From: Diphasiastrum complanatum
Lineage: Eukaryota; Streptophyta; Lycopodiopsida; Lycopodiales; Lycopodiaceae
Assembly: GCA_029204225.1 (NCBI GenBank)
Contig: CM055104.1
Coordinates: 27,891,253-27,955,252, forward strand
Direction: 5' to 3'
Length of the DNA: 64,000 bases
Part shown: piece by piece, positions 9,685-22,680 of the stretch
Layout: the number at the start of each line of letters is the position of its first letter
Numbering within the stretch: position 1 is the first letter of the stretch
Program-made: the position numbers and the translations under genes
The notes under the pieces: generated by a model
What the model saw: only the letters and a program-made list of their open reading frames with translations
The model's database searches: none
What the model was told of the DNA's origin: nothing

Positions 9685-11223
9685 TGAGATATTGACTTTA
9701 GTTGCTGGCAGAATATTAATGGTGGATACATTCTGTGGCTGAATGCATTCATTGGGAAATGACTTGTGCCACGTGTTCACGGCCTAATGAATCTGAGAAA
9801 CCTTTGAGAAGCCTGTTTACTAGTAGGAATGGTACATGAGGGTGGACACAAGAAACAATGTCTTGAAGGATTTGGAGATAAAACATGCCTGAACAGTGTA
9901 GAGGATGGATCCAATATCAAGTTTGTGATTGGAGAAAAGCTTAAAGAAGCAGGATGAGGATGTATTTGCCTAAAATTCAAGAGATTCTACAAGAGACTCT
10001 ACAAGTGTCTTGTCCTTTACATCCCATGCATCAAACCTACATTAAGTTACTTGGTTACTCTCATCTATATTGGTTGGGCATATGGAGGCATCCAAAGAAG
10101 GAATATCTTTTTCTCAGTCTAAGATGATGAATATAGAACTAGCCTGCAGATTCCAGCCAGCGACGAGTGAAGGTAAATGTCTTGAAATGATATCACTAAG
10201 GATCGCACACCATCTCAATGTCGTAGCAGAATATTATGCCCTATTGAGTCTCAAGTGGTATGCAACCATGTCGAATAGACACATGCATGTGGCTGGATGT
10301 AGCTTCCATAAAGTACCAATATTTTGGTAAAAGATGACAAATTTTTTGTATTGTTAGGTTCAACATCATGTAAAAAACGTGACTAAACATAGTCAAATGT
10401 AGCCTCAAAATGATCTACTTTGGAATGCCATCAAAAGCATGTACAAAACCTGATAAAATGAGGTGGTTAAACTAGGCCAAGATTAACCTCAAACTAGTAT
10501 AAACTCTATGGAATGGAAATTGGCTAAGACAATGATGAACCAGATAAAGTGAATGTATGCTCAAGATTGTGGGCAACCAACAAATTATGCCTTAAATCTC
10601 ACAAGTTTGGTAAAAAATGAAAAAGTGCTGTGATCCAATAGTTGTGGTATATCATTCACTTGAAAGACCAGAGAAATCTTCAAATAACAGGAACTTTGGT
10701 GTTTAAAAAAGAATAGAGTTTGGTGTGTCAGAAGTTTGGCTACATTGTCACACCACTGAACTTCAACTCTTTCCTAGTTTTTTTGAAAGCCGAAGTACAA
10801 GTGTGAAAAATGTTGGGAAACTAGAGATTTCGAAAAAGTCTTGAAAAGGGAAGTGCATGCAAAATGTTTTTCAATGTTGTTGCACCATAATGATTAGTTC
10901 TTATATGGTTTCTTATTGCCTTGAAAACTTAAGTACCCCTAATGAAAAATTTCAGAAAATTAATGTTTTGCAAAAAGGTGCCAAAAAAGAGGTATCAGCA
11001 AAACGTTTTCGCATGTAGCCTAGCCTGGAGATTCTTAACTGCAATTATGTTCCCCTTCCCTAGTTGGCCCTTAGAGGCATTGCCCATTAGTTTGGAAGCA
11101 GCACGCCACATGGCAAGGGCAGGGGTAGTACAATGTCCACATGAAATTTGAATTGTTTTTTAGTTTTCCGCATGCGCAAGGTCAGGGAGGCACAATTTTC
11201 GTGTGCCTCCACCTTCACGCGCG
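9680..11223. other. Unassigned non-coding stretch
   Basis: No recognisable domain, LTR end or PBS was found. Short open frames exist on both strands (for example 9777-9980 minus, Ser/Pro-rich) but carry no motif I can name. Confidence 0.4.
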
Positions 11224-11425
11224 CACACATGCATTTTGGGCTACTAGTTTTAGTCTAAATATATTTGTAGAAGTTCTACGAACTGCCAAAAAACCTATGG
11301 GTCAATAGGACAAGTGCCAATTTCTCACACATGCATTTTGGGCTACTAGTTTTCGTCTAAATATATTTGTAGAAGCTACGAACTGCCAAAAAACCTATGG
11401 GTCAATAGGACAAGTGCCAATTTTT
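11224..11425. repeat. 102-bp tandem duplication
   Basis: Two consecutive copies, each starting CACACATGCATTTTGGGCTA and containing GAACTGCCAAAAAACCTATG, with a period of 102 bp. Copy 2 lacks three bases (GAAGTTCTACG versus GAAGCTACG). A more diverged third copy may lie at about 11690-11770 (AATGTAGAAGATGCAAGAAT). Confidence 0.85.
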
Positions 11426-12276
11426 CACACATGGACAGAAACTGGGTGCAGGTTGTGCTGTGCGGGGGCCAAAACTAGGATGGATGAATAATATGCAATG
11501 ATTCTCCGGTAGTGCTTGCAGCATGTAGCTTCCCCTGCACCCGTTGGCCCTTATAGACACTGCCCCAACGCTTTTGTAGCATAATGCCCGTAATATAATT
11601 TTTTTCTGGGCCACAGATTTGGTGATTTGTTTAATTTGCTGCGTGGGCGATACCTGGCCCATTAATTTTTCACACACACACACACACACATCCACACACA
11701 TAGGAGTAATAATTTTGTTTTGATATAAATGTAGAAGATGCAAGAATTGCCAAAATCTCATGGGACAAAATCATAGCTGTCAACGTAAGTTTTTAGCAAT
11801 ATTATTTAATAAAAAAATTAATTTTTTGAAATGTGTCTCCACCCCCCTTGACAAAAGCTTTTGTTCTTTGAACAAACTTGGCCAATCAATGTTCATAAAA
11901 ATTGTTGAAGCATTGAAATGATGCACATATCGAGGATTCAATATGGTCAGGTAAAAAAACGACGACATGCAAGGTGATGTCTTTACATTTCCACCATGGA
12001 GGATACATAACACAAATTACACTAGCTCATTGTTTTAAATTTTATAAATAGTATTCAGAACTTACATCATTGATCTGTGCCAAATATCTCACCTTTATCA
12101 ACATGCATAATGGAACAATGGTTGCCTAAAATATAGGCCAAATTGTGTAACCTCATTGTGCGTTTGACAATAATTTATTTTAATTTAAACTTTTGAGGAC
12201 AATTGGTGTAAACTTTCAATAGCTTGTAGTATTTGCATCATTATATAGATATTCATGTACTGTAAGTAAGATGATT
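11426..12276. other. Non-coding stretch
   Basis: AT-rich sequence with a short CA run (11671-11690). No gene or element was recognised. Confidence 0.4.
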
Positions 12277-12328
12277 GCGCGTGCGCGCGCACACACACAC
12301 ACACACACTCTCTCTCTCTCTCTCTCTT

Positions 12329-12400
<72 letters not shown>

Positions 12401-12428
12401 AATAAATATATAGATATGTATATATGTA

Positions 12429-12519
<91 letters not shown>
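12277..12519. repeat. Compound microsatellite (GC)(AC)(CT)(AT)(AC)
   Basis: Consecutive blocks: GCGCGTGCGCGC, (AC)n, (CT)n, a long (AT)n run to about 12390, a TATGTATA-type spacer and then a (CA)n run of about 43 units (12433-12519). The long open frames over this block are artefacts of dinucleotide repetition. Confidence 0.97.
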
Positions 12520-13297
12520 CTAAGAACTAATACAGAATGGTTTTGTTCCTTACGGAATTGGTTCCATACAAATTAGGTATTGTTCCGTGGGAATAACCCA
12601 TGGAACCTTTTTTAAAAGTTTTTTTTTAATTATCTATATACATAAAAGCCAAAAAATAAAAACAAAAAAAGCAAAAAAAAATCTAGAAAAACAGCCTCCC
12701 CTCTAAAAAAGTGTGTATGGCCCCCTTGTAAAAGTTTTTGCAAGAAAAATGGTTTAAAAAAACCATTTTTAAACAAAATAAAAAAGAGTTTTTTATGATA
12801 TAGAATGGTTCCGTACCATGGAATCCCATAGAATTGGTTTTGTGGGAACATTGATATGCATGTATATATCTATATAGTATAAAACTATTTGTGTGACCTT
12901 GTGTGTCCCGACAATAATGTCATGCCTTAATTATGATGATCTACCTTCCTATTGAATGATTGGATACTATTCTTTGTGGTTGACTCCACAAATCGAGTAG
13001 TATCAAAATGAATAAAGCACAAAATACTTGTTATTTTGATCCAATTGATAAGAGATGACTTCAACTCAGATTTTGAAGCTAAAAATCCTGTAAATAAAAA
13101 ACCATTAGATTCACGTCTTGCTTGAAGCCTATATTCTTCATTGATCAAGATCTCTTGAAGATCCATCAAACTTGGCTCTACTCAAATTGATCAAAGATTG
13201 AAGGTACAAATCATAGATTGTGTCTAGATGGCATTCAATGCTTGAATTGCATCAAAATCTATGATTCTAGCATGAATTAAAGCTCATTTTTTGGAAT
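12520..13297. other. Non-coding; right part probably copia leader (minus orientation)
   Basis: 12540-12860 is homopolymer-rich. Roughly 12930-13297 lies immediately inside the PBS of a minus-strand copia-type element and is probably its 5' leader. No coding domain remains. Confidence 0.4.
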
Positions 13298-13310
13298 GGC
13301 TCTGATATCA
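13298..13310 (-). promoter_or_regulatory. Primer-binding site of a minus-strand copia remnant
   Basis: The minus strand reads TGATATCAGAGCC, one base from the usual plant copia PBS TGGTATCAGAGCC (initiator-Met tRNA 3' end). It abuts a candidate LTR terminus, TGTAAAAAATG, starting at 13311. Confidence 0.65.
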
Positions 13311-14189
13311 TGTAAAAAATGCAGCAAAATAAACCCAATTGACCCTAGAAATGATGGATGGTTCTACAATGGTTCTATTTGATCTGAGCTTTGAAGTCGC
13401 AGGAATCGATACATTCGATTCCGTAGACATGCAAAAATTCGATAAGATGTGGAAACATGATTAGATCAAACAGAACAAGCAAGTTGTAGCTAGAGCATTA
13501 CAATCAACGTTAGATGTTAGTCACTAGAATGATTCAATCTACGAATTATGTTATTTGCATGTAACAAATTAGACAAAATAGAAAGTGAAACAATCGACAT
13601 GACACAAACACGACTTTGTTTACTGGAAACGATTCAATTAGGTCAAACGTGTGTGTACAATCTGAATGTATTAAGATGCACAATCTTCTTGAAATGATAC
13701 TCTGAAATAGAGAGGAAGGTCAAATAATTGCACTCTGATTGAATGTTTGATTGATTCATCATCATTTACTGATGTGTTATTGATATTTATACATGGTAGC
13801 TATAAAATCACAAGAATGCTAAACTGATACATTTACAAGATGTATTATGGCACTACGTGTTGTTAGCAGTTGCTATTGGGCAGAATATGTTTTGTTGTCG
13901 ATTATGCGAAACTCACGGGAGTGTGAAGATAGATGGTCGAATCAGCAGTCGATAGTCAACTCGATAATGCCTTTGACAATTTGAGTATGGTCGACAATTG
14001 TTGACTTGAGTCGGTTCGACGATTGTCGATTTGATTTTTGTCGAGTAGATATATGTTTGTGATCTCCGTGTATTTCTGTAGATTATTCGAAAACACATGT
14101 ATTTTTGTAGAGTATGCAATTGTACAAATATTTATAGCAAATGAATGGATCTAGATTAGCTATGAGATAGGGATCGAGAGGATAGGAAT
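13311..14189 (-). repeat. Probable 5' LTR remnant of the minus-strand copia
   Basis: The sequence starts with TG directly at the PBS, as an LTR end should. The other end is not identified, and no partner LTR or coding region was found. It includes a TCGAC/GTCGA-rich stretch (13910-14050). The right limit is arbitrary. Confidence 0.4.
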
Positions 14190-14948
14190 CCAACAATGGT
14201 AAGCTGATTCCTACACCGGTTGAGATAGGAAAGAAGTTGTTGAGAGAAGACAAAAGTGTGTTAGTAGATGCTATTCTATTTCATCAACTAATAAGTTGTT
14301 TACTCTATCTCACTACTACAAGACCTTATATTATTTTTGTTGTAAGTCTAATGAGTTAATGTATAACAACACCTAGAGAGTCATGTTGAAAAGCTGCTAT
14401 AAGAATTCTTCGTTATGTGAAAGGCCCAACTACATGGTCTAATGTATGAGAGACAACATAGTTTGTTGATCTTATAGGATTTCACAGATACTGATTGCGT
14501 AGGAAGTATTGATGATATGAGAGCTACCACATGATACGTTTACCATTTTGGTAGTCGTGGATTTTCTTGGTCAAGTAAAAAGCAAGAGACTATTGCACTA
14601 TCTACTATGGAAGCTGAGTATAAAGCCCTATGTTAGCCAGCTCAAGAAGAAATATGACTATGACATATGTTGGAGGACATTGGTATTACACAACATGAAT
14701 CTACCATCATTAAAAGTGAAATCAAAGTGCTATCCAACACTAGCAACAAATCTCATGCACATACTACGCATATAGAAATCAAATATCACTTCATCAACGA
14801 AAAACTCTTATCTAAAGAAATTAATACACTGTAGAATAGATGATCATTTAGCATATGTCTTTACTAAACCTTTTAAGTTGTAATAAATTTGAGTTTTTTT
14901 AGAGAAAAGCTCAGTGCACGTAAAATAGACTAGGGCTTAAGGGAGAGT
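14190..14948 (+). pseudogene. Copia RT end / RNase H fragment
   Basis: Degenerate plus-strand copia sequence. Visible blocks are LLYLTTTRP (about 14310), AIRILRYVKGP (about 14390-14430), FTDTDCVG.IDDMRATT.YV (about 14480-14545, the RNase H Asp region), SWSSKKQETIALSTMEAEYK (about 14560-14625) and THIEIKYHFINEKLLSKEI (about 14760-14820). It has numerous stops. A polypurine tract (TTAAGGGAGAGTG, 14938-14950) is followed by a candidate LTR start, TGTTAAAATAGTG. This is the 3' tail of an otherwise deleted element. Confidence 0.8.
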
Positions 14949-15240
14949 GTTAAAATAGTGCACCCAGTTTATTATGATGGACATGATTCTCTATAATTAA
15001 CAATTTTTTTGTGTTTTATGTATCCATACTATTGTAGAGTGTGCCATGCTAGTGGCAAAGTCCTAGAGAGTCAAGACATTTGTCCTAGAACAAGCACCAT
15101 TTGCCATGCATCCATACCCCACTTTTTGAGTATACGAGCTTACCTTTGGTTCAATTTGATATACACATTTATGTAGTGTTTCTTGGGGTGTGGTGTGTTA
15201 TCTCTTTCAGCTTATGTGATTCTGATGTTAGATAGCTTGT
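14949..15240 (+). repeat. Probable 3' LTR (start only) of the copia fragment
   Basis: It begins TGTTAAAATAGTGCACCCAG directly after the PPT. The end is not identified. Confidence 0.45.
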
Positions 15241-18200
15241 CTGATTGATAGTGTTGAACAATGAAATCGATCGTTCACACTAGAGAGTCACAATTTAACG
15301 ATAGCTCATGCTTTGTGTCTCACAATTAGGAAAAATCATGAATTCTCACAACCATGGATTCATCTATTGCAAATGCATATCGTAATATTTTCTCAAGATT
15401 TTGAGTACATAGCACTTTTCACCCTAAGTTGAGCACATTACTATGTTGAAAATTTGACATTGAGCAAGTATAAGTTCTCAAAACCTAAAGATCATAGTAA
15501 CTACCATACAACAAACTCAAACTTCAAGTAAAAAAATCGGTTTTAAGGAGTTCAATCTATTATTAGGATTTTTTTAGAAAATATGTATGGACTATAATTG
15601 AATGCCCTAGTTGCGATTACACTATAAGTGAATTTCAATACAAAACATTGTAAGATTGAGCCACTATTTTTATGTAAGCCTTAGTTAGGCTTGTAGGGAC
15701 ACTCATGTAAGTCCTATACTTGCAAGGGCATTCATGTAAGTCATAAATCATATGTTTAAGATGTTGGTTTAAGGAAAAGTATTGTGAGACACGAACCATG
15801 GCAGTGATCTATAAAATGCCCATTTCAAGCAGTTAAAGTTATTGTATCCAAAGCCCTTGCAATAGTTAATTCTACTCTTAGATGTATTAAGCTCCAAAAT
15901 AGCTTAAGGAAATTTAAATTGACATTGGACATAGTTAGCTGCCAATCTAGCTGATACAAATTTAATTTTGCATATGATTATCTTTTGGACTCGACTAGCA
16001 AGGCCCTTGTTTTCTAGGTTTTGCTAATTGACATGCAAAATGGCCTTCAAATGAGCACCAAGATGACAATTTTTTTGTGTACACAAGACCCTCTTCGGTT
16101 CCCTAAATACCTATGCCAAGTTAGTTGTCCCACTTCTTTTTTTCTTTTTTTGTTCCAAAAACCCACTTCAATAAGTTTGAGTGCTCAATATGTTTTCTTC
16201 CATAGAATGCCTTGTTGATGCGGAACTCCCAAAACTAGATTGGGTTCAATGCTCTATTCATTTTCTTGAAAAAATAAATTTTTGTAGTCTGAAAAAAAAT
16301 AAAAAACTCTAGTGGATGAATTGGTGGGATCTCGCTTGGTTTCACGACCAATTTCATATTATTCTATCATGTTGGAGAAAATATTGTTTAAGATACTAGT
16401 CCTTTTGGTGCCCTTATAATAACATGTTCAAGACCGTATGATTACTCCCTCTAGGGCACCGAAGATATAATTAAAGCAAGGATTTACATGGCCCATATTG
16501 GCACCTAGCTACATCCAATGTAGATTTGTTTTATTTAAAATCCCTTTTGAAGCCACTAAAAATAGTCCCAAATTGAATCCCTTAAATGGATTTATATGCC
16601 TAATCAAGGCTCCCAAGCTACTAAAGGGAGTCTCTATGCTAGATTAGATTGTGTTGTCTCTTGCTTGATATGTTAAATTTAGCTCTTTTCCTTACTAGCA
16701 TGAGCTCATTTCAAGCCTTTTTGCTAAATGTAGCTACACATATAAAGAGTATTAAGGCTTTGACTAATATAATGACTAAAACTAGGTACAACTCCAACCA
16801 ATATGACATTATGGTTGAAAACTCAATGGGTTGGCATTTTTATACATAGTAAGACCAAGCAAAATAGTCATAAATTTGCATGAAAAATGAGCTCCTCCAA
16901 CTTAGTACCTTTGAATTCATGTTCTCGTATAGCTTTCGTTGTCCTGAAAAGGTAGGGCTGGATTGAAGCATTATGAAGTCATCAATTTTTCACTTGTAAA
17001 CTCTCATCATGTATTAGAAATAACAATGATCACACCTTTGAATAGTTCACAAGCTTGTTGCACAGAATGGAGAGATTTTCACTTGATATATATTTTATTC
17101 CATATTAAGAATAGTTTGGTAAGGTATCATAATGCTTTTAGCCCATCCTAGATATCTACTATGGTTTTAGAATAGTTATCTTTTGAACATTTTATATCAT
17201 ATATTCAATATGATATTTTGGATAGTGAATCACTTTTGGAGCTTTTAGTGCTTTTTTTTTCTAGCACTCAAGTTGGGTCCTTGTTGGCTAGTGGAATAAT
17301 TTTAGATGATGGAGCCGCTTTTGCTAGACATGAAGAGATAGAATATGAGTTGTAGACTCTCACAAACCTGAATAGATATTTTTTTTAGAGAATGACAAGT
17401 GATGTTGGGCGGTTTGGTTTAGAATCACATATATAGCAATAGACAAACAATAATATATATCTCTTCATGTCATTGGTGCTTCTTGATAGACAATTGAATT
17501 TATTTGATCTTGGTTCTAGCATATATATATCACATTCATATTGAGAAGTCAAAATCCACAAAAGATAGATTCTAGTTTATTTTCCCCCATCAACTCCTAG
17601 TCCCAACCCCAACCATGTACCATAAGTTTTATCATCTTTCTAGAGTTTTCACCTATTTACCCATCATAGCAGTATTAGGACTTCAAAAGAGGAGGATACC
17701 CACGTAACAATCATGATGAGAATTTTTATAATGTGACAGGTTCATATCTGCAAGAAACAAACTTGTTAAAACTCACAATTTATTAACTTACAACTCCCCA
17801 CTCTACTTATCTATTATTTCTATAACATCCTACAATTATTGGATATCTATTTGCAAACGACCTAGCTTGGATGATTTTAGCAAGTGTTGTGATATTCATC
17901 AGCCTATAGTACTTCATGTTGCTAGAGTTGATCCTTTTTGCAGCAAGTTTCACTTGTTTTTTGTATACATAATATGATGTATGTGTTTTATTATCTTGTA
18001 GTTCGTAGTCAATGAGAGATGAACATGTTCTAGTTTTTTCTTTCTCATGCATTAAAGCTAGAAATTCTTATAGGGATTTAGAAAACAAAAAAGTGAAAAA
18101 AATCTTTGTCAAACAAGAAAAAGTCACTAATGATTAAGATTAACCCTAGTCTACTACTTGACACCTATGTTGCATAGATGACAAGGCCATATGATTTCAA

Positions 18201-18599
18201 TAATAGTTTACAACAAAATGGATTGACTATCACAAGAAGTAGCTATACTTAATTACACTATTCTTAGCAATCCAAAAGGAAAGTAAAGCCAATCTAAAAG
18301 CGTGTCATTGCTTGTCTTTCCATTGGCAAGAGGGATTATCTCCCAAGACAACGATGTTGCCATCAATCCATTTGTTCCAAGCTACTAGATCAACCCCCCC
18401 AATCCATAGAAATTTCATGATAAGAGACAAAAAAAAAACTTCTTACCCATTATAGATCCTTCAACAAGCTTCAAGAAAATGACATGTTTCAATATGATTA
18501 TTCTAGTAGCAAAAAAAGTATAAAAAAACAAATCATCCCACCAAGCCAGCTCTTTTTTATTTGTAAGAGAATTCAATTTTGTATATTTTTGGGGTTGAA
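15241..18599. other. AT-rich stretch with no recognised gene
   Basis: Over 3 kb without a recognisable coding domain, PBS or LTR boundary. Short frames only. It may be ancient transposon sequence beyond recognition. Confidence 0.4.
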
Positions 18600-19662
18600 G
18601 TGATAAAGTAATAGTAGCCACTAAGAGATCTAGTCTGCATAGGTGCACATAGATCACTGTGGATAAGATCTAGGATGCCACTGGCTCTCCTTGCTCCACT
18701 TCTGGGAAATCTCTCTATGTGTTGTTTTCCCAAAATGCAACCTTCACAAAATTTTCCCTCAAAAGAAATATTAGGCAATCCTATAACTAGATTACCTCTT
18801 TTGAGAAATTGTAAACTTTGAGCACTAATATGACCAAATCGTTGATTCCAAAGATCACTTCGACTATCAACCGTGCTTACCATAGCTTGAGCAAAAGATC
18901 TCGCATTCAATTTGTAGAGTCAATTCCCATTGACTCTAACTCCTGTAGCAATCACTTTGTAGTGATTCTTGATGTCTTTGAAAAGACATTTGTCGCTGTC
19001 AAACTCAACCTTGAGTTGTTGATCAGCCATCGAACAGATAGTAGATTGTTAGCTAAGCCAGGTACATATTGCACATTGCTTATCCGCTTTATCTTCTCAC
19101 TGGATGCTATGCCGCCTCCTCTTTGCAAAGATTTCGAAACGAGTGATCGTTCAAACAGATAGATATCAGTAATTTGAAAAATACGAAGCTTCCTAACTCT
19201 GAATGACAGTACTAGATACTATCTAGTGTGATTTGTGGTAGTCCAAATAGACAAAGGAGAGATTTCTTGGCAAACCTCTCACACAAATAGCACTTTCCAC
19301 AACAACTTGGAAGTATTGTAAGAATCTCCCCCACTCAACAGATTTTCAATCTGTCTGATGCTGCCTTAGCCTTTTGGATGCCTTTGGGACTGTGCTTTTC
19401 ACAACAACTAAGAAGTATTGTAAAAATCTCCCCACTCAACAGATTTGTTTGATGCTGCCCTAGCCTTTCTGATGCCTCCAGGACTGTGTCTTCGTTCCCC
19501 ACTGATGATTCTGAGCTCCAAACCTGCAAAATACACCAAAGAAGGATTTCTTCCAGCCGTTTTTATCTCTCCAAGCTTTCACCTCCCGTGAAGGACTTTC
19601 TCACTTCGTTGCGGAGCCTGTGGCAAGCTGTATCCATTGATCAAGCATGCAGGACTGTTGTC

Positions 19663-19674
19663 GCTCTGATACCA
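19663..19674 (-). promoter_or_regulatory. Primer-binding site, element A
   Basis: The minus strand reads TGGTATCAGAGC directly after the LTR end (TTGACA). Confidence 0.9.
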
Positions 19675-19934
19675 TGTCAACAATAAAAAATGGAACATCA
19701 AGCATTCACCGTATGCAATCACTAAAGAAGCCGGAAGAAGAACGCGCACTATCAATCTATCACACTACAACATACTGAATGTAAAATGTACTTATAAACC
19801 CTGAACCCTGATAGAGAGGGAGACCTAGGATTAGACTACTAGACTAGCCAACGACTAGTTACAACTAGTAATAAAGTACATCGTAAACAGTATCTAAGAA
19901 GTGTAACAATGAAGTTTATCATTGATTTCTAACA
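19675..19934 (-). repeat. 5' LTR of element A
   Basis: 260 bp; TGTTAGAAATC...TTGTTGACA on the minus strand. The inner part (CAGGGTTCAGGGTTTAT, ACATTTTACATTCAGTATG, GGTGAATGCTTGATG) matches the truncated LTR of element B at 34.36-34.51 kb. Confidence 0.85.
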
Positions 19935-21305
19935 AAAGTTTGGGTCAAACTATATTTGGCACGTGTGAAACACTCCAAGAATTCACAAATCACTCAAATA
20001 CAAGCCAATTGTATGAAAGAAAGTGGCTATGACCTCAAAATGATGACTAGATCTCAAATAAATGACATTGGCAAGCCTATTCTTGAAATTTTTGGTCAAA
20101 CGAGCAAGATATGATCAAACCAAATGTGTCCACATAGGTCTAGGCGTCCTACCTAACCCTCTTCAAAAAATTATAGCTTTTGATTGGCTGTACCAAATGG
20201 ATTGAAGCAAATTGCTACAAAAACTAGATAGGTGAGATGCGTTTCTTCCTACACCATAGATTTGTTTGTGCTTCTTGTGAAGGGTGTGGATTTCACAAAA
20301 CTAGCTTTCAAACAAGCTATCTAGCACCAAATTTGGATCTAACTTGAGAACTTTCCAAGTGAACTTGGCTGTACTACACATGTGCCTGCAGGGAATTCCG
20401 TATAGTACCTGAAATGATTCAATCATTATAATAATGGATCCTTTTGATCCAAATTTTCTTGAGATAACATGGGAGATGCAATCAACACTCTCTAGATCTT
20501 GATTTTCATAAATTTTTTGAAACTATGGATGATAGATTCATCAAAAGCTTAGGTAGGCTCTAATACCATGTGAAAATTCACACATGTGGGAATGTCCTAA
20601 TGTGTGAAATTGATCTCCTAAGCTTGGCTCATGCACTATAGATCACCTATTGATTGAAATCCAAGATCAATGACAAGATCTAAGGCAAAAAGACCATTCT
20701 ACATGCATTCATTCATTACCAAAAGGTGTTTCACACATGTGGAAGACTTCATGAAATAAACTAAGTCCCAACAAGCTCCTCTTCTCTGGTAGAGAGAGAA
20801 AATACCACTTTTCGGCTCATCTAGAGAGAGAAGACAATACAAGCAAAATTGGCAGATCTCCAAATTGACTAAAAAACTCATAGATCTCTCCTACATTAAT
20901 GAAGAGAATGAAAGTACATAGACTCATGGAGATCCATGCTTGAATCCTATTGGACCCCTTAAACATAGCCTCTCTAATCCTATTGGATGTGTGATGCAAC
21001 ATCCCTCACTTTTGATTGGACCCTTCCAACACATCTCTCTCTTATGATTGGACCCTTTGACTTTTGCCACCACATAGGGTGCATCACTCATCAAACCTAA
21101 ACTTGACATGTGTCACAAACCTAAGTACCTCAAGTTTGCATCACAATCTTCTTTTGGCCCAATTGAGGCTTTACATGTGGATTTGACCATTTTGACCTCT
21201 ATGCCAATTTTGGCCCTATCAAGGTTCTACACCAAGATGCTTGATACAAAATCTTTATGATATCCCTAAAGTCAACATGACTAAACTATTTTTACTTTTT
21301 CTACA
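19935..21305 (-). mobile_element. Remnant of a copia of the 58-64 kb family (E2): 5' LTR, PBS, leader
   Basis: On the minus strand: LTR 20569-21305 (737 bp), PBS 20556-20568 (TGGTATTAGAGCC) and leader 20555-19935. The leader matches that of element E at 62.8-63.3 kb (CCTACCTAACCCTCTTCAAA, TAGCTTTTGATTGGCT), and the LTR matches E's LTRs in order (GGTAGAGAGAGAAA, CCTATTGGA units, CTATGCCAA, AGATGCTTGAT). Coding sequence is missing, because the LTR of element A abuts the leader at 19934/19935. This is consistent with A having inserted here and taken the rest with it, or a deletion. Confidence 0.8.
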
Positions 21306-21985
21306 TATGGGAACATGCTCCACACATGTGATATTTTCTCACAAACTAGAAACACAAAAAATATCCAAGATAGATTTGGACAATTTTTCACAAAGATTTG
21401 GTACAAAAAAATTGACTCTAGCTATCCGATCAAACTTGCCACCTCAAGATTAGTTAGTTTCTAAAAACTTACTAATTTAGGTGTAGTTTATGATCATTGC
21501 CATCAATGTTCTTGTACTTGGCTCTGATACCATGTGAAAATACAAAAAATGAGGACCAAGAATGGATCATAAATAGATCCACAAGAGATAGGGTGTTACA
21601 TTCAATTGATCCACCAATCTACACAAGATTAGTGCACTTTAGATCAATTTTCCATCAAAAAATCTAACAAGAACAATCAACAAAGATCAAAACTAAGGCC
21701 TAATGGTTTCACACATGTGAAAACCTGTACCTGTACGACCTGCATACAGAGAATGAAGTACTAACAACTGAGAATGCTTAGGAATCACAAAACATCAAGA
21801 CTAGCATTGAAATAACACAAGATCCATAGAATTTGAACAACATAATTCTCTATTATGTTGTATAATTTTTTGTATACATCATGTTTGAAAATATATGAAC
21901 TACTCAACTTGAGTATCATTGTTCAAGTTGAGGGTCTTTCTTTTATATGATCTTTATATCCATTTCTCCAGATGGAAGTAATTTT
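21306..21985 (-). mobile_element. Older minus-strand copia remnant (leader, PBS, LTR part)
   Basis: A PBS (TGGTATCAGAGCC on minus, 21520-21532) with an LTR starting TGTGAAAATAC at 21533 and running right until it is interrupted at 21985 by the intact element F. It may resume at 28137. The leader, 21306-21519, is cut by the E2 LTR. It contains the palindrome TTTCACACATGTGAAA (21709-21724). Confidence 0.65.
21981..21985. repeat. Target-site duplication of F, left copy
   Basis: ATTTT immediately before the 5' LTR. The identical ATTTT follows the 3' LTR at 28132-28136. Confidence 0.9.
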
Positions 21986-22667
21986 TGTTAAAAATTCACA
22001 ATTCTAGCTTGACTAGTTTTGGTCATATGACTTGTAAATAGTTAGATGGTCATGATGTGGCTTGTCACACGTGCCAAATAGCATAGGATTCCATTCATAA
22101 GGATGTTCTCAAGTAGACCTAAGTGTTAGAACCTTTGGAATGAGTCCAAATTATGCTTAGATACAAGGGAGAAAAAATAGGAGCTATTTTTGGTAGTTTT
22201 TGCATTGTTGAGGGATCTCCAAGATTCCAACCCTAACTTGGTAGGGATGAAAGATCCACCAAAATTAGCATTAGGGATAGGTTTAGGGCTACTCATACCT
22301 TCCCAAAACCGTGATGGATCATGTATATATAGGTGATGATATCTCACCAAAATCAATCAAGCAATTTCATGTTTTTTCTCTCATAATGGTGCAATTGCTC
22401 TCTATGTTCATAATTGTTTGAGTACTTGTGATTACTAATGATTATAGGATTGAATGTAGGTCTGGTGTACAGTACTAAGACTGTGGAAGGCAGTACTTTC
22501 ACACGTGTGAAGCCTTCTTCAAGGATTTGGGCCATTTAGTGAGGTTCAAGCATAGATTTTTGATGGATTTTGATGGTTCAACTTGTGCTAATCTTATGAA
22601 ATCATAATCTATTGTTTCCCTCATCATTTCAAGTGTTTTAGGATCCTTATTTGCTGTAATTTTTACA
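21986..22667 (+). repeat. 5' LTR of element F
   Basis: 682 bp, TGTTAAAA...TTTTTACA. A TATA-like TATATATA lies at 22324-22331. A 14-bp palindrome TTCACACGTGTGAA containing the G-box core CACGTG lies at 22498-22511. Confidence 0.95.
22324..22331 (+). promoter_or_regulatory. TATA box candidate in the F 5' LTR
   Basis: TGTATATATAGG lies mid-LTR, the usual place for a copia LTR promoter. The same sequence is in the 3' LTR at about 27788. Confidence 0.6.
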
Positions 22668-22680
22668 TGGTATCAGAGCC
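22668..22680 (+). promoter_or_regulatory. Primer-binding site of element F
   Basis: TGGTATCAGAGCC directly follows the LTR terminal CA. It is complementary to the 3' end of plant initiator-Met tRNA, the standard copia primer. Confidence 0.95.

Larger units (their letters stand above)
18600..19934 (-). mobile_element. Internally deleted copia element A
   Basis: A minus-strand element with a 260-bp 5' LTR (19675-19934), PBS, leader and then a jump at about 19160 into the late protease / GAG-pre-integrase region. Gag and the protease active site are deleted. Readable blocks are ISNVQYVPGL, LLSVGSMADQQLKVEFDSDK, DLWNQRFGHISAQSLQFLKR and CEGCILGKQHIERFPRSGA (18600-19150). Homology stops at about 18600 in the middle of integrase (SGYYYFIT). 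The same family is present on the plus strand at 34.36-39.65 kb (element B): leader, LTR and protein blocks match closely. It is non-autonomous. Confidence 0.85.

Noticed and set aside
9020-10330. Several short open frames possibly from a decayed gag or transposase
   Set aside because: No conserved motif could be identified on either strand.
12216-12523. Overlapping open frames of (MCV/TH/YI)n dipeptides on both strands
   Set aside because: Pure translation of dinucleotide microsatellites; no coding evidence.
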